This document shows, in pieces, positions 1 through 5,654 of a DNA stretch of 5,725 bases (its first letter is position 1; each line of letters begins with the position of its first letter). The stretch is from Avispirillum sp959601495 (lineage in GTDB: Bacteria; Bacillota; Clostridia; Oscillospirales; CAG-272): contig CAUGPT010000067.1 of assembly GCA_959601495.1 (NCBI GenBank), positions 1-5,725 on the forward strand. Direction: 5' to 3'. The notes beneath the pieces were generated by a model, which was not told the origin of the DNA, ran no database searches, and was given only the letters and a program-made list of their open reading frames with translations. The position numbers and the translations under genes are program-made.

Positions 1-252
1 CTTCTCACTTACGTTCGGTAAGCTGACCACAAAGCTTGAAATGCTTTCCCAATTTTGAAAGGTGAAACCGCACCGCTGCGGAAAAGTAGTCCCTTCACGT
101 CTTTCTCACTTACGTTCGGCAAGCAGACGACAGAGTTTGAAATGCTTTCCCAATTTTGAAAGGTGAAACCGCACCGCTGCGGAAAAGTAGTCCCTTCACG
201 TCTTTCTCACTTACGTTCGGCAAGCAGACGACAGAGTTTGAAATGCTTTTCC
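1..252 (-). repeat. 101-bp tandem repeat array, about 2.5 copies, open at the left edge
   Basis: Copies run 1-100, 101-201 and 202-about 250 with an exact 101-bp period. Copies 2 and 3 are identical over the roughly 49 bases they share. Copies 1 and 2 are identical from about 36/137 to 100/201 and differ at five positions in the first 35 bases. Copy 3 breaks off at about 250, just before a terminator. Read on the minus strand, each unit has a CTTRCCGAACGTAAG segment followed by a hairpin whose outer arms are GTGAA/TTCAC (plus 62-66 with 94-98, and 163-167 with 195-199) and whose inner arms are CCGCA/TGCGG (68-72 with 77-81, and 169-173 with 178-182). The window starts inside the array, so the true copy number is unknown. 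No protein reading is credible because 101 is not a multiple of 3 and the frame shifts with every copy. A related module lies inverted at 5655-5720. Function unknown. Confidence 0.9.
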
Positions 253-255
253 AAA

Positions 256-288
256 CGAAAAAACAAGGCTGCCGACGGCAGCCTTGTT
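256..288 (-). terminator. Rho-independent terminator, leftward
   Basis: A perfect 12-bp stem (262-273 with 277-288) closes a 3-base loop (274-276). Its core is GGCTGCC/GGCAGCC. Read on the minus strand it is followed directly by a run of six T (complement of the A-run at 258-263, partly in the stem base). This is a classic intrinsic terminator and would stop transcripts from the lipoprotein gene about 210 bases past its stop codon. The plus strand has no comparable T-tract after the stem, so leftward is the natural direction. Confidence 0.78.
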
Positions 289-290
289 CG

Positions 291-334
291 CTATCATTAT
301 TTGATAGGTAAAAACCTATGCAGTTCGGTTTTTT
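291..334. other. Cluster of small overlapping inverted repeats
   Basis: Two short hairpins lie next to each other: CTATCA/TGATAG (291-296 with 302-307, 5-base loop) and AAAAACC/GGTTTTT (310-316 with 327-333, 10-base loop, one further T). The second resembles a weak rightward terminator, but its stem is mostly A-T. No gene upstream within the window would use it. Structure is seen; function is not established. Confidence 0.35.
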
Positions 335-340
335 CGGGTC

Positions 341-374
341 CTTAGGGAGCTTTTTCCCAAAAAAGCTCCCTAAG
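341..374. repeat. Perfect inverted repeat, 15-bp stem and 4-base loop
   Basis: Arms 341-355 and 360-374 are exact reverse complements around the loop CCCA (356-359). The arm reads CTTAGGGAGCTTTTT, so it combines a G+C block with a T-run on its loop side. Neither strand has a T-tract after the stem, which argues against a standard terminator. It has the same geometry (15 bp, 4-base loop, A/T run facing the loop) as the inverted repeat at 485-518 and sits at the other end of the mini-hairpin repeats, so the two may delimit one composite element. Confidence 0.7.
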
Positions 375-485
375 TCAGGGTGTGGGGCAAAGCCCCATAA
401 AAATCGTCTCCCATGTCGGGGCTTGGGGCGAAGCCCCATAAAAATCGTACCAGTGTCGGGGTGCGGGGCGCGAAGCCCCGCGCGG
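374..485 (-). repeat. Three ~40-bp repeats with GGGGC/GCCCC mini-hairpins
   Basis: Three units begin with GTCRGGG at about 374, 415 and 455 (spacings 41 and 40). Each carries a very short GC hairpin: GGGGC-AAA-GCCCC near 384-396, GGGGC-GAA-GCCCC near 425-437, and GCGGGGC-GCGAA-GCCCCGC near 463-481. The first two are followed by ATAAAAATCGT and a variable tail. Units 2 and 3 contain GCGAAGC, known as an exceptionally stable DNA mini-hairpin. Related units lie inverted at 5465-5530, including a 26-base exact match (457-482 with the reverse complement of 5465-5490). Any reading frame through these repeats gives artefactual G-A-K-P-H-K-N-R-like peptides. Minus is given as strand because that is the transcription direction of the adjacent gene. 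Confidence 0.88.
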
Positions 486-518
486 TATGTGAAAAAAGCT
501 TACGCTTTTTTCACATAC
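485..518 (-). terminator. Inverted repeat overlapping the lipoprotein stop codon, possible terminator
   Basis: Arms 485-499 and 504-518 are exact reverse complements around a 4-base loop (500-503) that contains the lipoprotein gene's TAA stop (502-500, minus). On the minus strand the coding arm specifies the last residues YVKKA, and the second arm is its mirror image ending GCTTTTTTCACATAC. The T-run after a short GC core resembles a terminator, but the six A-T pairs next to the G-C pairs make a conventional intrinsic terminator only moderately likely. It may instead protect the 3' end or mark the boundary of the adjacent repeat element. Confidence 0.5.
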
Positions 519-1192
519 TTGAAATAGCAGCTTTCGTCCTCGCGTTTGATGATAAGCGCGAAATAATCTTTTCCCGTCTCATCGCCCGACGTGCAGTTGA
601 ACGTCAGCCTGTACGTGTTCTCCGTTTCCTCAAGAGAGACGGGATTTACGGTGACGAAATCCGTATTTGCGGGGACGGCGGTGCTGTAGCACTCTATGGC
701 GGCGAGATACTTGAACATTCTGCCGCTTACGTTTGAGACCTTTTCTTTTCCGCCGAAATACTTATACGCGGCGTTTGAAAAATCCTCCGCCGGGATTATC
801 ACCGCAAACTTCATGTGCGGATAAGCCTCGGCGGCAGCCTCCAGAAGCGTTGGGTTGCCGCTGTACTTCGCGTACTCCGTGTTCATCATATAAAACAGAA
901 GAGAGTCGCGGCAGTGGGCTATGGCATCCTTCGTTCCGTTGAACTCGGGCACGGATACGGAATCCACCGTAAGCGTTTTTACCATTTCGCAGAGCTCCAG
1001 GCCCTTTTCGCTGTCCGTTTCGTAGACTTTTGTGACCTCTTCGCTGTCGTAATCGTGGGTGTCAAATCCGAGGGTCGCCAGAAACTCCCGCGCGGCGCAC
1101 CCGCTGAGGCAGACAAGCAGCACGGCGCAGACCGCGGCAACGAAAATGCGGCGCGCCGCGGCGCGCTGTGCACTGAAACGTTCTTTTTTCAC
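500..1192 (-). CDS. Unrecognised secreted lipoprotein
   Basis: This encodes 230 residues from the GTG at 1192-1190. That start is preferred over the in-frame GTG at 1201 because the AAAAGGGG ribosome site (1208-1201) overlaps the latter but lies 8 bases before the former. The N-terminus is basic (K2 K3, R14 R15), followed by a hydrophobic stretch (about 16-29) and the lipobox L-S-G-C with the lipidated cysteine at residue 32. It is therefore exported by Sec and anchored to the outer face of the membrane as a mature protein of about 199 residues. I recognise no domain or catalytic motif. The C-terminal half alternates charged and beta-prone stretches (for example YRLTFNCTSGDE and DYFALIIKRED), ending KYVKKA. 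It is divergent from the ABC transporter operon and has its own promoter at 1227-1255. A substrate-binding or accessory role for the transporter is possible but unsupported beyond position. The coding call is strong: signal peptide, promoter and ribosome site agree. Confidence 0.85.
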   Translation of the reverse strand: MKKERFSAQRAAARRIFVAAVCAVLLVCLSGCAAREFLATLGFDTHDYDSEEVTKVYETDSEKGLELCEMVKTLTVDSVSVPEFNGTKDAIAHCRDSLLFYMMNTEYAKYSGNPTLLEAAAEAYPHMKFAVIIPAEDFSNAAYKYFGGKEKVSNVSGRMFKYLAAIECYSTAVPANTDFVTVNPVSLEETENTYRLTFNCTSGDETGKDYFALIIKREDESCYFKYVKKA

Positions 1193-1226
1193 TACTGTCA
1201 CCCCTTTTGACGGTTTAATTTAGTTT

Positions 1227-1255
1227 ATCATAACATAATTTATGCCCCAATTCAA
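1227..1255 (-). promoter_or_regulatory. Sigma-A type promoter of the lipoprotein gene
   Basis: On the minus strand, -35 TTGAAT (1255-1250) is separated by exactly 17 bases from -10 TATGAT (1232-1227). Transcription would start near 1220, giving a short leader of roughly 28 bases before the GTG at 1192, with AAAAGGGG inside it. This promoter is back to back with the one at 1294-1322. Confidence 0.75.
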
Positions 1256-1260
1256 TACGC

Positions 1261-1329
1261 ATTGTGTCAAAGCGGGAATTTTGGCTTCATGTATTGACCG
1301 CATACTTTTAAAATGGTAGAATTGTGTCA
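1261..1329. repeat. Direct repeat ATTGTGTCA in the divergent promoter region, possible operator
   Basis: ATTGTGTCA occurs at 1261-1269 and again at 1321-1329, 60 bases apart. The first copy lies just upstream of the lipoprotein -35 box. The second overlaps the last two bases of the transporter -10 box and the predicted transcription start. That placement suits a regulator acting on both genes, but a 9-base match could be chance. No regulator gene is present in the window. Confidence 0.3.
1294..1322 (+). promoter_or_regulatory. Sigma-A type promoter of the ABC transporter operon
   Basis: -35 TTGACC (1294-1299) and -10 TAGAAT (1317-1322) are separated by exactly 17 bases and differ from consensus by one base each. 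The transcript would start near 1329. An in-frame ATG at 1313 therefore lies within the promoter spacer and cannot be the start, which supports initiation at 1352 behind GGCGGAGG (1340-1347). Confidence 0.8.
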
Positions 1330-1351
1330 GAAAATGAAAGGCGGAGGACAT

Positions 1352-2053
1352 ATGGCATTTATAGAATTTCGCAATGTGTGCAAAACATACGGCTCGGGCG
1401 AGGTGAAGGTAGAGGCGCTGCGGGACGCAACATTTGATATAGAAAAAGGAGAAGTGTGCGTTATCGTCGGACCCTCCGGCGCGGGCAAAACGACGCTGCT
1501 CAACATCCTCGGCGGCATGGACAGCCTGTCCGACGGCAGGATCTCCCTCGACGGCGAGGAAATATCGGGATACGATGCCCGCAGGCTGACGGAGCTGCGC
1601 CGATACAGCGTCGGTTTTGTTTTTCAGTTTTACAATCTGGTGCCGAACCTTACCGCGCTTGAAAACGTTGAGCTTGCAGCGCAGATATGCAGGCATCCTC
1701 TTGACCCCGCCGAAACTCTTGCGGCGGTGGGACTTTCAAATCGGGCGAAAAACTTTCCCGCGCAGCTTTCCGGCGGCGAGCAGCAACGGGTCGCAATCGC
1801 CCGCGCGCTTGCGAAAAATCCAAAGCTGCTTTTGTGCGACGAGCCGACAGGCGCGCTGGACTATCAGACGGGCAAATCCATATTGAAGCTTTTGCAGGAC
1901 ACGGGCAAAAAAACCGGCATGACCGTTGTCATCATAACTCATAACTCGGCGCTGTGCGCCATGGCTGACAGGGTCATCCGCATAAAAAACGGCACGGTGG
2001 AGTCGGTAGAGACAAACCCCGCCCCCGCGCCTGTGGAAGAAATTGAATGGTAA
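1352..2053 (+). CDS. ABC transporter ATP-binding protein, MacB/LolD-type
   Basis: This 233-residue cytoplasmic ATPase powers the permease encoded next to it. All motifs are intact: Walker A GPSGAGKT (40-47), Q-loop with Q92 in VFQFYNLVPNLTALENV, signature LSGGEQQRVAIARAL (139-153), Walker B LLLCDEP (159-165) with catalytic E164, D-loop GALD (167-170) and switch histidine H197. The N-P-N-L-T-A-L-E-N-V block after the Q-loop and the LSGGEQQRVAIARAL signature are typical of the MacB/LolD/FtsE-like group that partners FtsX-domain permeases. Length matches that family (about 220-250). The final 12 residues are Pro/Ala/Glu-rich and variable. Start at 1352 follows GGAGG at 1343-1347 (4-base gap; the extended GGCGGAGG helps) and lies downstream of the predicted transcription start. 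The permease gene begins 15 bases after the stop, so the two are co-transcribed. The substrate (peptide, lipid, antibiotic or envelope signal) cannot be inferred. Confidence 0.96.
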   Translation: MAFIEFRNVCKTYGSGEVKVEALRDATFDIEKGEVCVIVGPSGAGKTTLLNILGGMDSLSDGRISLDGEEISGYDARRLTELRRYSVGFVFQFYNLVPNLTALENVELAAQICRHPLDPAETLAAVGLSNRAKNFPAQLSGGEQQRVAIARALAKNPKLLLCDEPTGALDYQTGKSILKLLQDTGKKTGMTVVIITHNSALCAMADRVIRIKNGTVESVETNPAPAPVEEIEW

Positions 2054-2068
2054 GGAGAGACGCGGGAC

Positions 2069-4549
2069 GTGAAAGCACTTAAAAAAAGCACGCTGCGCGA
2101 GATAAAGTCAAGCCTTGCCAGATTTATAGCTATATTTGCCATAGTTGCGCTGGGTGTGGGCTTTTTCTCGGGGCTGAGAATTACAAAAACAGACATGCTG
2201 AAAACGGGCAGCGGATATATCGCCGACCACGCCATGTACGATTTTCGTCTTGTGTCAAGCCTCGGTTTTACCGATGAATCGGCAAAGAACGCCGCAACGA
2301 CTGCCGGCGTGAGATATGCCGAAGGGGAAATATCTGCCGACGTGCTGCTTGAAGCCGACGGCGCGGACGCCGCCGTCAGCGTGCACAGCCTGCCGAAAAA
2401 CATAAGCACCCTCTCCCTTTGCTCGGGCAGGCTTCCCGAAAAGGCAGGAGAATGCGTTGCCGACGCACGCCGATACGGTGAAAACGATATCGGCAAAACG
2501 CTTACCGTCGTACCCCCGGCGGACACCGATACAGGCGCGGACAGCTTTTCCGTATGTGAATTTACAGTCGTCGGCACGGCAAATTCCTGCAACTATCTGA
2601 ACTACGAGCGAGGCTACACGACGGTCGGCAGCGGCAGCGTTTCATATTTTCTGTACACGGTGCCCGAGAGCTTTTCTTCCGAGGTTTACACATCGCTGTA
2701 CATAAAGCTTGACAGCGACCGCGAAATATACTCCGACGAATACAAAAACGAGATCGACAGCCGAGCTGACGACATGAAAGAGCTGTGCCGCAGCCTTGCG
2801 GACAGCCGCAGAGCGGAGCTTATTGACGCGGCAGTCGCGGCAGCGGGGCTATCGGGTATTCCGGGTGCGGAGCAGGCTGCGGAAAACAGCATCCCCGAGG
2901 CGGACACATATGTGCTGACAAGGAGTGAAAACACGGGATACGTCTGCTTTGAGAACGACTCTGCCATTGTAGAGGGAATATCGGGAGTTTTTCCCGTGTT
3001 CTTCTTCCTTGTGGCGGCGCTTGTGTGCGTTACCACCATGTCCAGAATGGTGGAGGAGCAGCGCACGCAGATAGGAACGCTTAAAGCGCTCGGCTTCTCG
3101 CCTCTTTCAATTGCATCCAAGTACATATTCTATTCCGGCAGCGCCGCCTCTCTCGGTGCGCTGTTCGGATATTTTGCGGGCTGCATATCCATTCCGAAAA
3201 TAATCTGGAAGGTGTACGGCATCATGTACGGCTTCAGCGAGCTGAGTCTTGACTTCAGCCTGCCGCTGTTTCTTATCTCTCTTGCGGTGTCCCTTCTGTG
3301 TTCCGCAGGAACTGCCGCCATTGCCTGCAGCGCCTCTCTGAGAGAGCGTCCCGCCGCACTTATCCGCCCCAAAAGCCCCAAGGCGGGCAAACGGCTTTTA
3401 GTTGAAAGGCTGGGCTTTATATGGAATCACCTGGGCTTTCTCGGTAAGGTCTCCGTGCGCAACATTTTCCGCTACAAAAGCAGAATGATAATGATGATCC
3501 TCGGCATCGGCGGCTGCACGGCGCTGCTGGTCACGGGCTTCGGCATAAACGACTCCGTCAGCAACATATGCAACTACCAGTTTGACGAGATCATGACATA
3601 CGACATGACCGTTTCGTTTTCAAAGGACATGGACGGCGACGCCCGCGGCGATTTTCTCTCCGCCTGCAAGGACGGTGACGATGTGCTGTTCCTCCACTCC
3701 GGCGAAATAACGGTAAAGGGCGGCGATGCCTCTGACAATGCCACTCTTATAATTCCGGAGAGCAGCACGGAGGGCTTTATCGATCTGCACGACAAAAAGC
3801 GCGGCATCGACTACCCCGACTCGGACGGCGTTGTGCTTTCCAAGGCGCTTGCGGACAATATCGGCGCCGCCGCCGGCGACACCGTCACCCTGACAGACTC
3901 CGACGGAAAGTCGGCGGACGTTACGGTCATTGATCTTTGCGACAACTATGTTTACGATTATATTTATATGAGCCGCGAGGCATCCGAGGGGCTTTTCGGC
4001 GAAAAGCTGCCTGTCAGGACCGCATACGTAAGGGTCGACGGGGACGTGCACGAAGAGGCCGCAAGGCTGGGCAGCGCCGACGGCGTTGTAACCGTCAGCG
4101 TAACCGCGGACCTGAGGGACAACGTCAACAAAATGATGTCAAGTCTCAACTACATCATCCTGCTCGTTTCCGTATGCGCGGCGGCGCTTGCCTTCATCGT
4201 CATCTATAATCTGACGAACATAAACATAACGGAGCGCATACGTGAGATAGCCACCATAAAGGTGCTCGGCTTCAGACGGGGCGAGGTGGGCGCGTATGTC
4301 TTTCGCGAGAACTTTGCCCTTTCCGCCGTCGGCGCCATTGCGGGGCTTGCAATGGGCGTTGCGCTGCACGCATATGTGATGATGTGCATAAAAGTGGATA
4401 TGGTCTCATTTGAAACGCGCATCGCGCCGAAAAGCTTTCTTATCTCCCTCGCAATGACCCTGTTTTTCACGGCGGCTGTCAACCTGTTCATGTACAAAAA
4501 GCTGGACGGCATAGATATGGCGCAGTCGCTGAAGTCCGCCGACGGCTGA
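2069..4549 (+). CDS. FtsX-family ABC transporter permease, two FtsX domains
   Basis: This 826-residue membrane protein forms the transmembrane part of a MacB/LolCE-like complex with the preceding ATPase. By inspection there are eight membrane segments: about 19-36, 307-324, 353-373, 399-420, 473-491, 695-716, 749-771 and 790-808. They form two 1+3 sets, each with a large outside domain (about 37-306 and 492-694). The cytoplasmic FtsX hallmark after the second helix of each set is clear: EEQRTQIGTLKALGFS (329-344) and ITERIREIATIKVLGFR (720-736). Both couple to the ATPase. The start is a GTG at 2069 behind GGAG (2054-2057, 11-base gap), 15 bases after the upstream stop. Clostridial relatives with this double architecture are often over 1,000 residues because of a long coiled coil in the first outside domain. 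Here only a short charged helical stretch (about 215-255) remains, although both FtsX units look intact. No terminator is evident directly after the stop. Confidence 0.95.
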   Translation: MKALKKSTLREIKSSLARFIAIFAIVALGVGFFSGLRITKTDMLKTGSGYIADHAMYDFRLVSSLGFTDESAKNAATTAGVRYAEGEISADVLLEADGADAAVSVHSLPKNISTLSLCSGRLPEKAGECVADARRYGENDIGKTLTVVPPADTDTGADSFSVCEFTVVGTANSCNYLNYERGYTTVGSGSVSYFLYTVPESFSSEVYTSLYIKLDSDREIYSDEYKNEIDSRADDMKELCRSLADSRRAELIDAAVAAAGLSGIPGAEQAAENSIPEADTYVLTRSENTGYVCFENDSAIVEGISGVFPVFFFLVAALVCVTTMSRMVEEQRTQIGTLKALGFSPLSIASKYIFYSGSAASLGALFGYFAGCISIPKIIWKVYGIMYGFSELSLDFSLPLFLISLAVSLLCSAGTAAIACSASLRERPAALIRPKSPKAGKRLLVERLGFIWNHLGFLGKVSVRNIFRYKSRMIMMILGIGGCTALLVTGFGINDSVSNICNYQFDEIMTYDMTVSFSKDMDGDARGDFLSACKDGDDVLFLHSGEITVKGGDASDNATLIIPESSTEGFIDLHDKKRGIDYPDSDGVVLSKALADNIGAAAGDTVTLTDSDGKSADVTVIDLCDNYVYDYIYMSREASEGLFGEKLPVRTAYVRVDGDVHEEAARLGSADGVVTVSVTADLRDNVNKMMSSLNYIILLVSVCAAALAFIVIYNLTNINITERIREIATIKVLGFRRGEVGAYVFRENFALSAVGAIAGLAMGVALHAYVMMCIKVDMVSFETRIAPKSFLISLAMTLFFTAAVNLFMYKKLDGIDMAQSLKSADG

Positions 4550-4583
4550 TTTCGGTATGCTGTAACATTTTTACGTTTTCTCC

Positions 4584-4612
4584 TTGACGGCAGCGGGCGG
4601 ATTATGTATAAT
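4584..4612 (+). promoter_or_regulatory. Near-consensus sigma-A promoter of the zinc-ribbon gene
   Basis: -35 TTGACG (4584-4589) and a perfect -10 TATAAT (4607-4612) are 17 bases apart. This is the best promoter in the window. It lies 34 bases after the permease stop, so the zinc-ribbon gene has independent transcription starting near 4619, with a leader of about 60 bases. Confidence 0.85.
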
Positions 4613-4633
4613 TTATGTATAAAGTATAAGTAT

Positions 4634-4648
4634 CCGGGCATATCCCGG
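4634..4648 (+). other. Small hairpin in the zinc-ribbon gene leader
   Basis: CCGGG (4634-4638) pairs with CCCGG (4644-4648) around the loop CATAT. It lies between the predicted transcription start and the start codon. It is too small to be a riboswitch and has no T-tract. It might affect leader stability; no function is shown. Confidence 0.3.
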
Positions 4649-4679
4649 CACTATCATCATGAAAGGCTTGGTTTTGATC

Positions 4680-5381
4680 ATGGCAAGATTTTGCGAAAAA
4701 TGCGGAACGCAGCTTGACGGCGTTGAGGCTTTCTGCCCCAACTGCGGAGCACCCGTTGCCGCCGGACCCGAGACCCCTGCCGCTGAGACGGCGGCAGAAA
4801 CCGTTGCGGCAGAGATGAACGCGGCAGAGACCGCAGCCGCTCCCGCGGCTCCGGCTGAGGAAAGCGCAAGCGGCAGCGCCGACGGCGCACCCGCGGCGTT
4901 TGAGTACAGTGAGCCCGCTGCTCCCGCACCTGCCGCAGCGCCCGAGGCAGCTGAAAATGCTCAGCAGGGCTTTGCGTACGGCGCACCCGCGGCACCTGCA
5001 CCCGCACCCGCTCCCGCACAGTCGCAGTATCAGCAGACTCAGCCTCAGTATCAGCAGGCGCAGCCGCAGCCGCAGTACCAGCAGGCACAGCCGCAGTACA
5101 CTGTAGTGACGGCAGCACCCGAACCCGATCAGACTGTCAGCACAGCGAGATTTTTCTGGTTCAGAATTCTGTTTGTGATCCCCTTTGTGGGCTTTATTCT
5201 CAGCATTATCATGTCCTTTGCGCCCCGCAATGTAAACTTCAAGCACTTTGCGCGCTCGTATATGATAATGTACTTTATCGGCATCGGACTTGTTCTTGTC
5301 GGGCTGATAATTGCAATAGCAGGCGGCGCGGCGCTCTCCGATATTTTCCGCGGTGTTCCCGATATTTCGTATATGTTCTGA
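4680..5381 (+). CDS. Zinc-ribbon, Ala/Pro/Gln-rich, two-TM membrane protein
   Basis: The protein has 233 residues in three parts. A zinc ribbon at the N-terminus has CxxC pairs C5/C8 and C19/C22 (FCEKCG and FCPNCG). A long low-complexity linker follows: Ala/Pro/Glu-rich from about 27 to 115, then three QYQQ(T/A)QP repeats (116-140). Two membrane segments, about 161-180 and 195-217, flank the conserved-looking PRNVNFKHFARSY loop. Two-TM zinc-ribbon proteins of this layout are common in Clostridia, usually of unknown function. I chose the ATG at 4680 over the in-frame one at 4659 because M-A-R-F-C-x-x-C-G is the usual family beginning and GAAAGG (4661-4666) precedes it, although the gap of 13 bases is long; 4659 has no visible ribosome site. 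It has its own promoter (4584-4612) and terminator (5390-5418), so its link with the transporter is positional only. The ribbon probably lies in the cytoplasm, since no signal peptide precedes it. Confidence 0.9.
   Translation: MARFCEKCGTQLDGVEAFCPNCGAPVAAGPETPAAETAAETVAAEMNAAETAAAPAAPAEESASGSADGAPAAFEYSEPAAPAPAAAPEAAENAQQGFAYGAPAAPAPAPAPAQSQYQQTQPQYQQAQPQPQYQQAQPQYTVVTAAPEPDQTVSTARFFWFRILFVIPFVGFILSIIMSFAPRNVNFKHFARSYMIMYFIGIGLVLVGLIIAIAGGAALSDIFRGVPDISYMF
5025..5099 (+). repeat. 21-bp in-frame repeat coding for QYQQ(T/A)QP
   Basis: Three units begin at 5025, 5046 and 5073. An extra CAG-CCG pair of codons separates the second and third. The units encode Gln/Tyr/Pro repeats in the linker of the zinc-ribbon protein. 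A tract of this kind is prone to slippage in 21-bp or 6-bp steps, so linker length may vary between strains without breaking the frame. Confidence 0.85.
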
Positions 5382-5389
5382 CAAAGCAG

Positions 5390-5418
5390 AAAAGAGACCG
5401 CTCCGCGGTCTCTTTTTT
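5390..5418 (+). terminator. Rho-independent terminator of the zinc-ribbon gene
   Basis: An 11-bp perfect stem (5391-5401 with 5405-5415, core GAGACCGC/GCGGTCTC) has a 3-base loop and is followed by T-rich sequence through 5418. It begins 9 bases after the stop codon. The A-run before the stem and the T-run after it also make it a candidate weak terminator in the reverse direction. Confidence 0.9.
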
Positions 5419-5464
5419 GTTTTGTCAAACTTTGCGCGCCGCAGCGCAGGGAAAAACGGCTGTA

Positions 5465-5530
5465 CGCGGGGCTTCGCGCCCCGCACCCCGGCATGGGGAA
5501 CGGAACGGTTTTCATGGGGCTTTGCCCCAT
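5465..5530 (+). repeat. Inverted relatives of the left-end GGGGC mini-hairpin repeats
   Basis: Positions 5465-5490 are an exact reverse complement of 457-482. Positions 5514-5530 form a perfect hairpin, ATGGGGC-TTT-GCCCCAT, corresponding to the left unit near 384-397. The spacer between them is diverged (AACGGAACGGTTTTC versus a GGTACGATTTTT-like spacer on the left). Two of the three left units are represented. They lie downstream of the zinc-ribbon gene in the same orientation relative to transcription as the left copy has to the lipoprotein gene. Reading frames crossing this block are not genes. Confidence 0.85.
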
Positions 5531-5605
5531 GACCCGCGCATCGCCCGCCGCGCACCTGCACCCACTGTCCGCGCCGCTGCGCCCGTTCGTCTCCCCGCCG
5601 AAGTG

Positions 5606-5631
5606 CTGAAACTGCGGACTTTCAGTTTTTT
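5606..5631 (+). terminator. Weak terminator-like hairpin
   Basis: CTGAAA (5606-5611) pairs with TTTCAG (5620-5625), followed by six T (5626-5631). The stem is short and A-T rich with an 8-base loop, and a rival pairing AAACTG/CAGTTT is possible. A good terminator already lies upstream at 5390. It occupies the same place between the two repeat modules as the strong terminator at 256-288 does on the left. Confidence 0.35.
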
Positions 5632-5654
5632 GCAAAGCAATTCAACCTTTTTTT

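Noticed and set aside
1..252. CRISPR array
   Set aside because: The 101-bp unit repeats end to end with no unique spacers, is far longer than CRISPR repeats, and no cas gene is present.
110..439. Minus-strand reading frame of 109 codons across the left repeats
   Set aside because: It runs through the mini-hairpin repeats, the terminator and the 101-bp array, whose unit length shifts frame. No ribosome site is visible.
1313..1351. N-terminal extension of the ATPase from the ATG at 1313
   Set aside because: That ATG lies in the spacer of the predicted promoter, upstream of the transcription start, while GGCGGAGG immediately precedes the ATG at 1352, where family homology begins.
1939..2592. 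Minus-strand reading frame of 217 codons
   Set aside because: It is antisense to the 3' end of the ATPase gene and the 5' part of the permease gene, both of which are well supported. The Ser/Ala-rich product has no recognisable domain and there is no promoter.
4613..4679. Riboswitch or attenuator in the zinc-ribbon leader
   Set aside because: Only a 5-bp hairpin is visible in about 60 bases, with no terminator or anti-terminator pair.
4602..5561. Long minus-strand reading frame of 319 codons
   Set aside because: It lies antisense to the zinc-ribbon gene, is open because of that gene's biased GC-rich Ala/Pro/Gln codons, has no ribosome site, and begins inside a DNA repeat. Its Cys/Leu/Arg-rich low-complexity product is typical of an antisense shadow.
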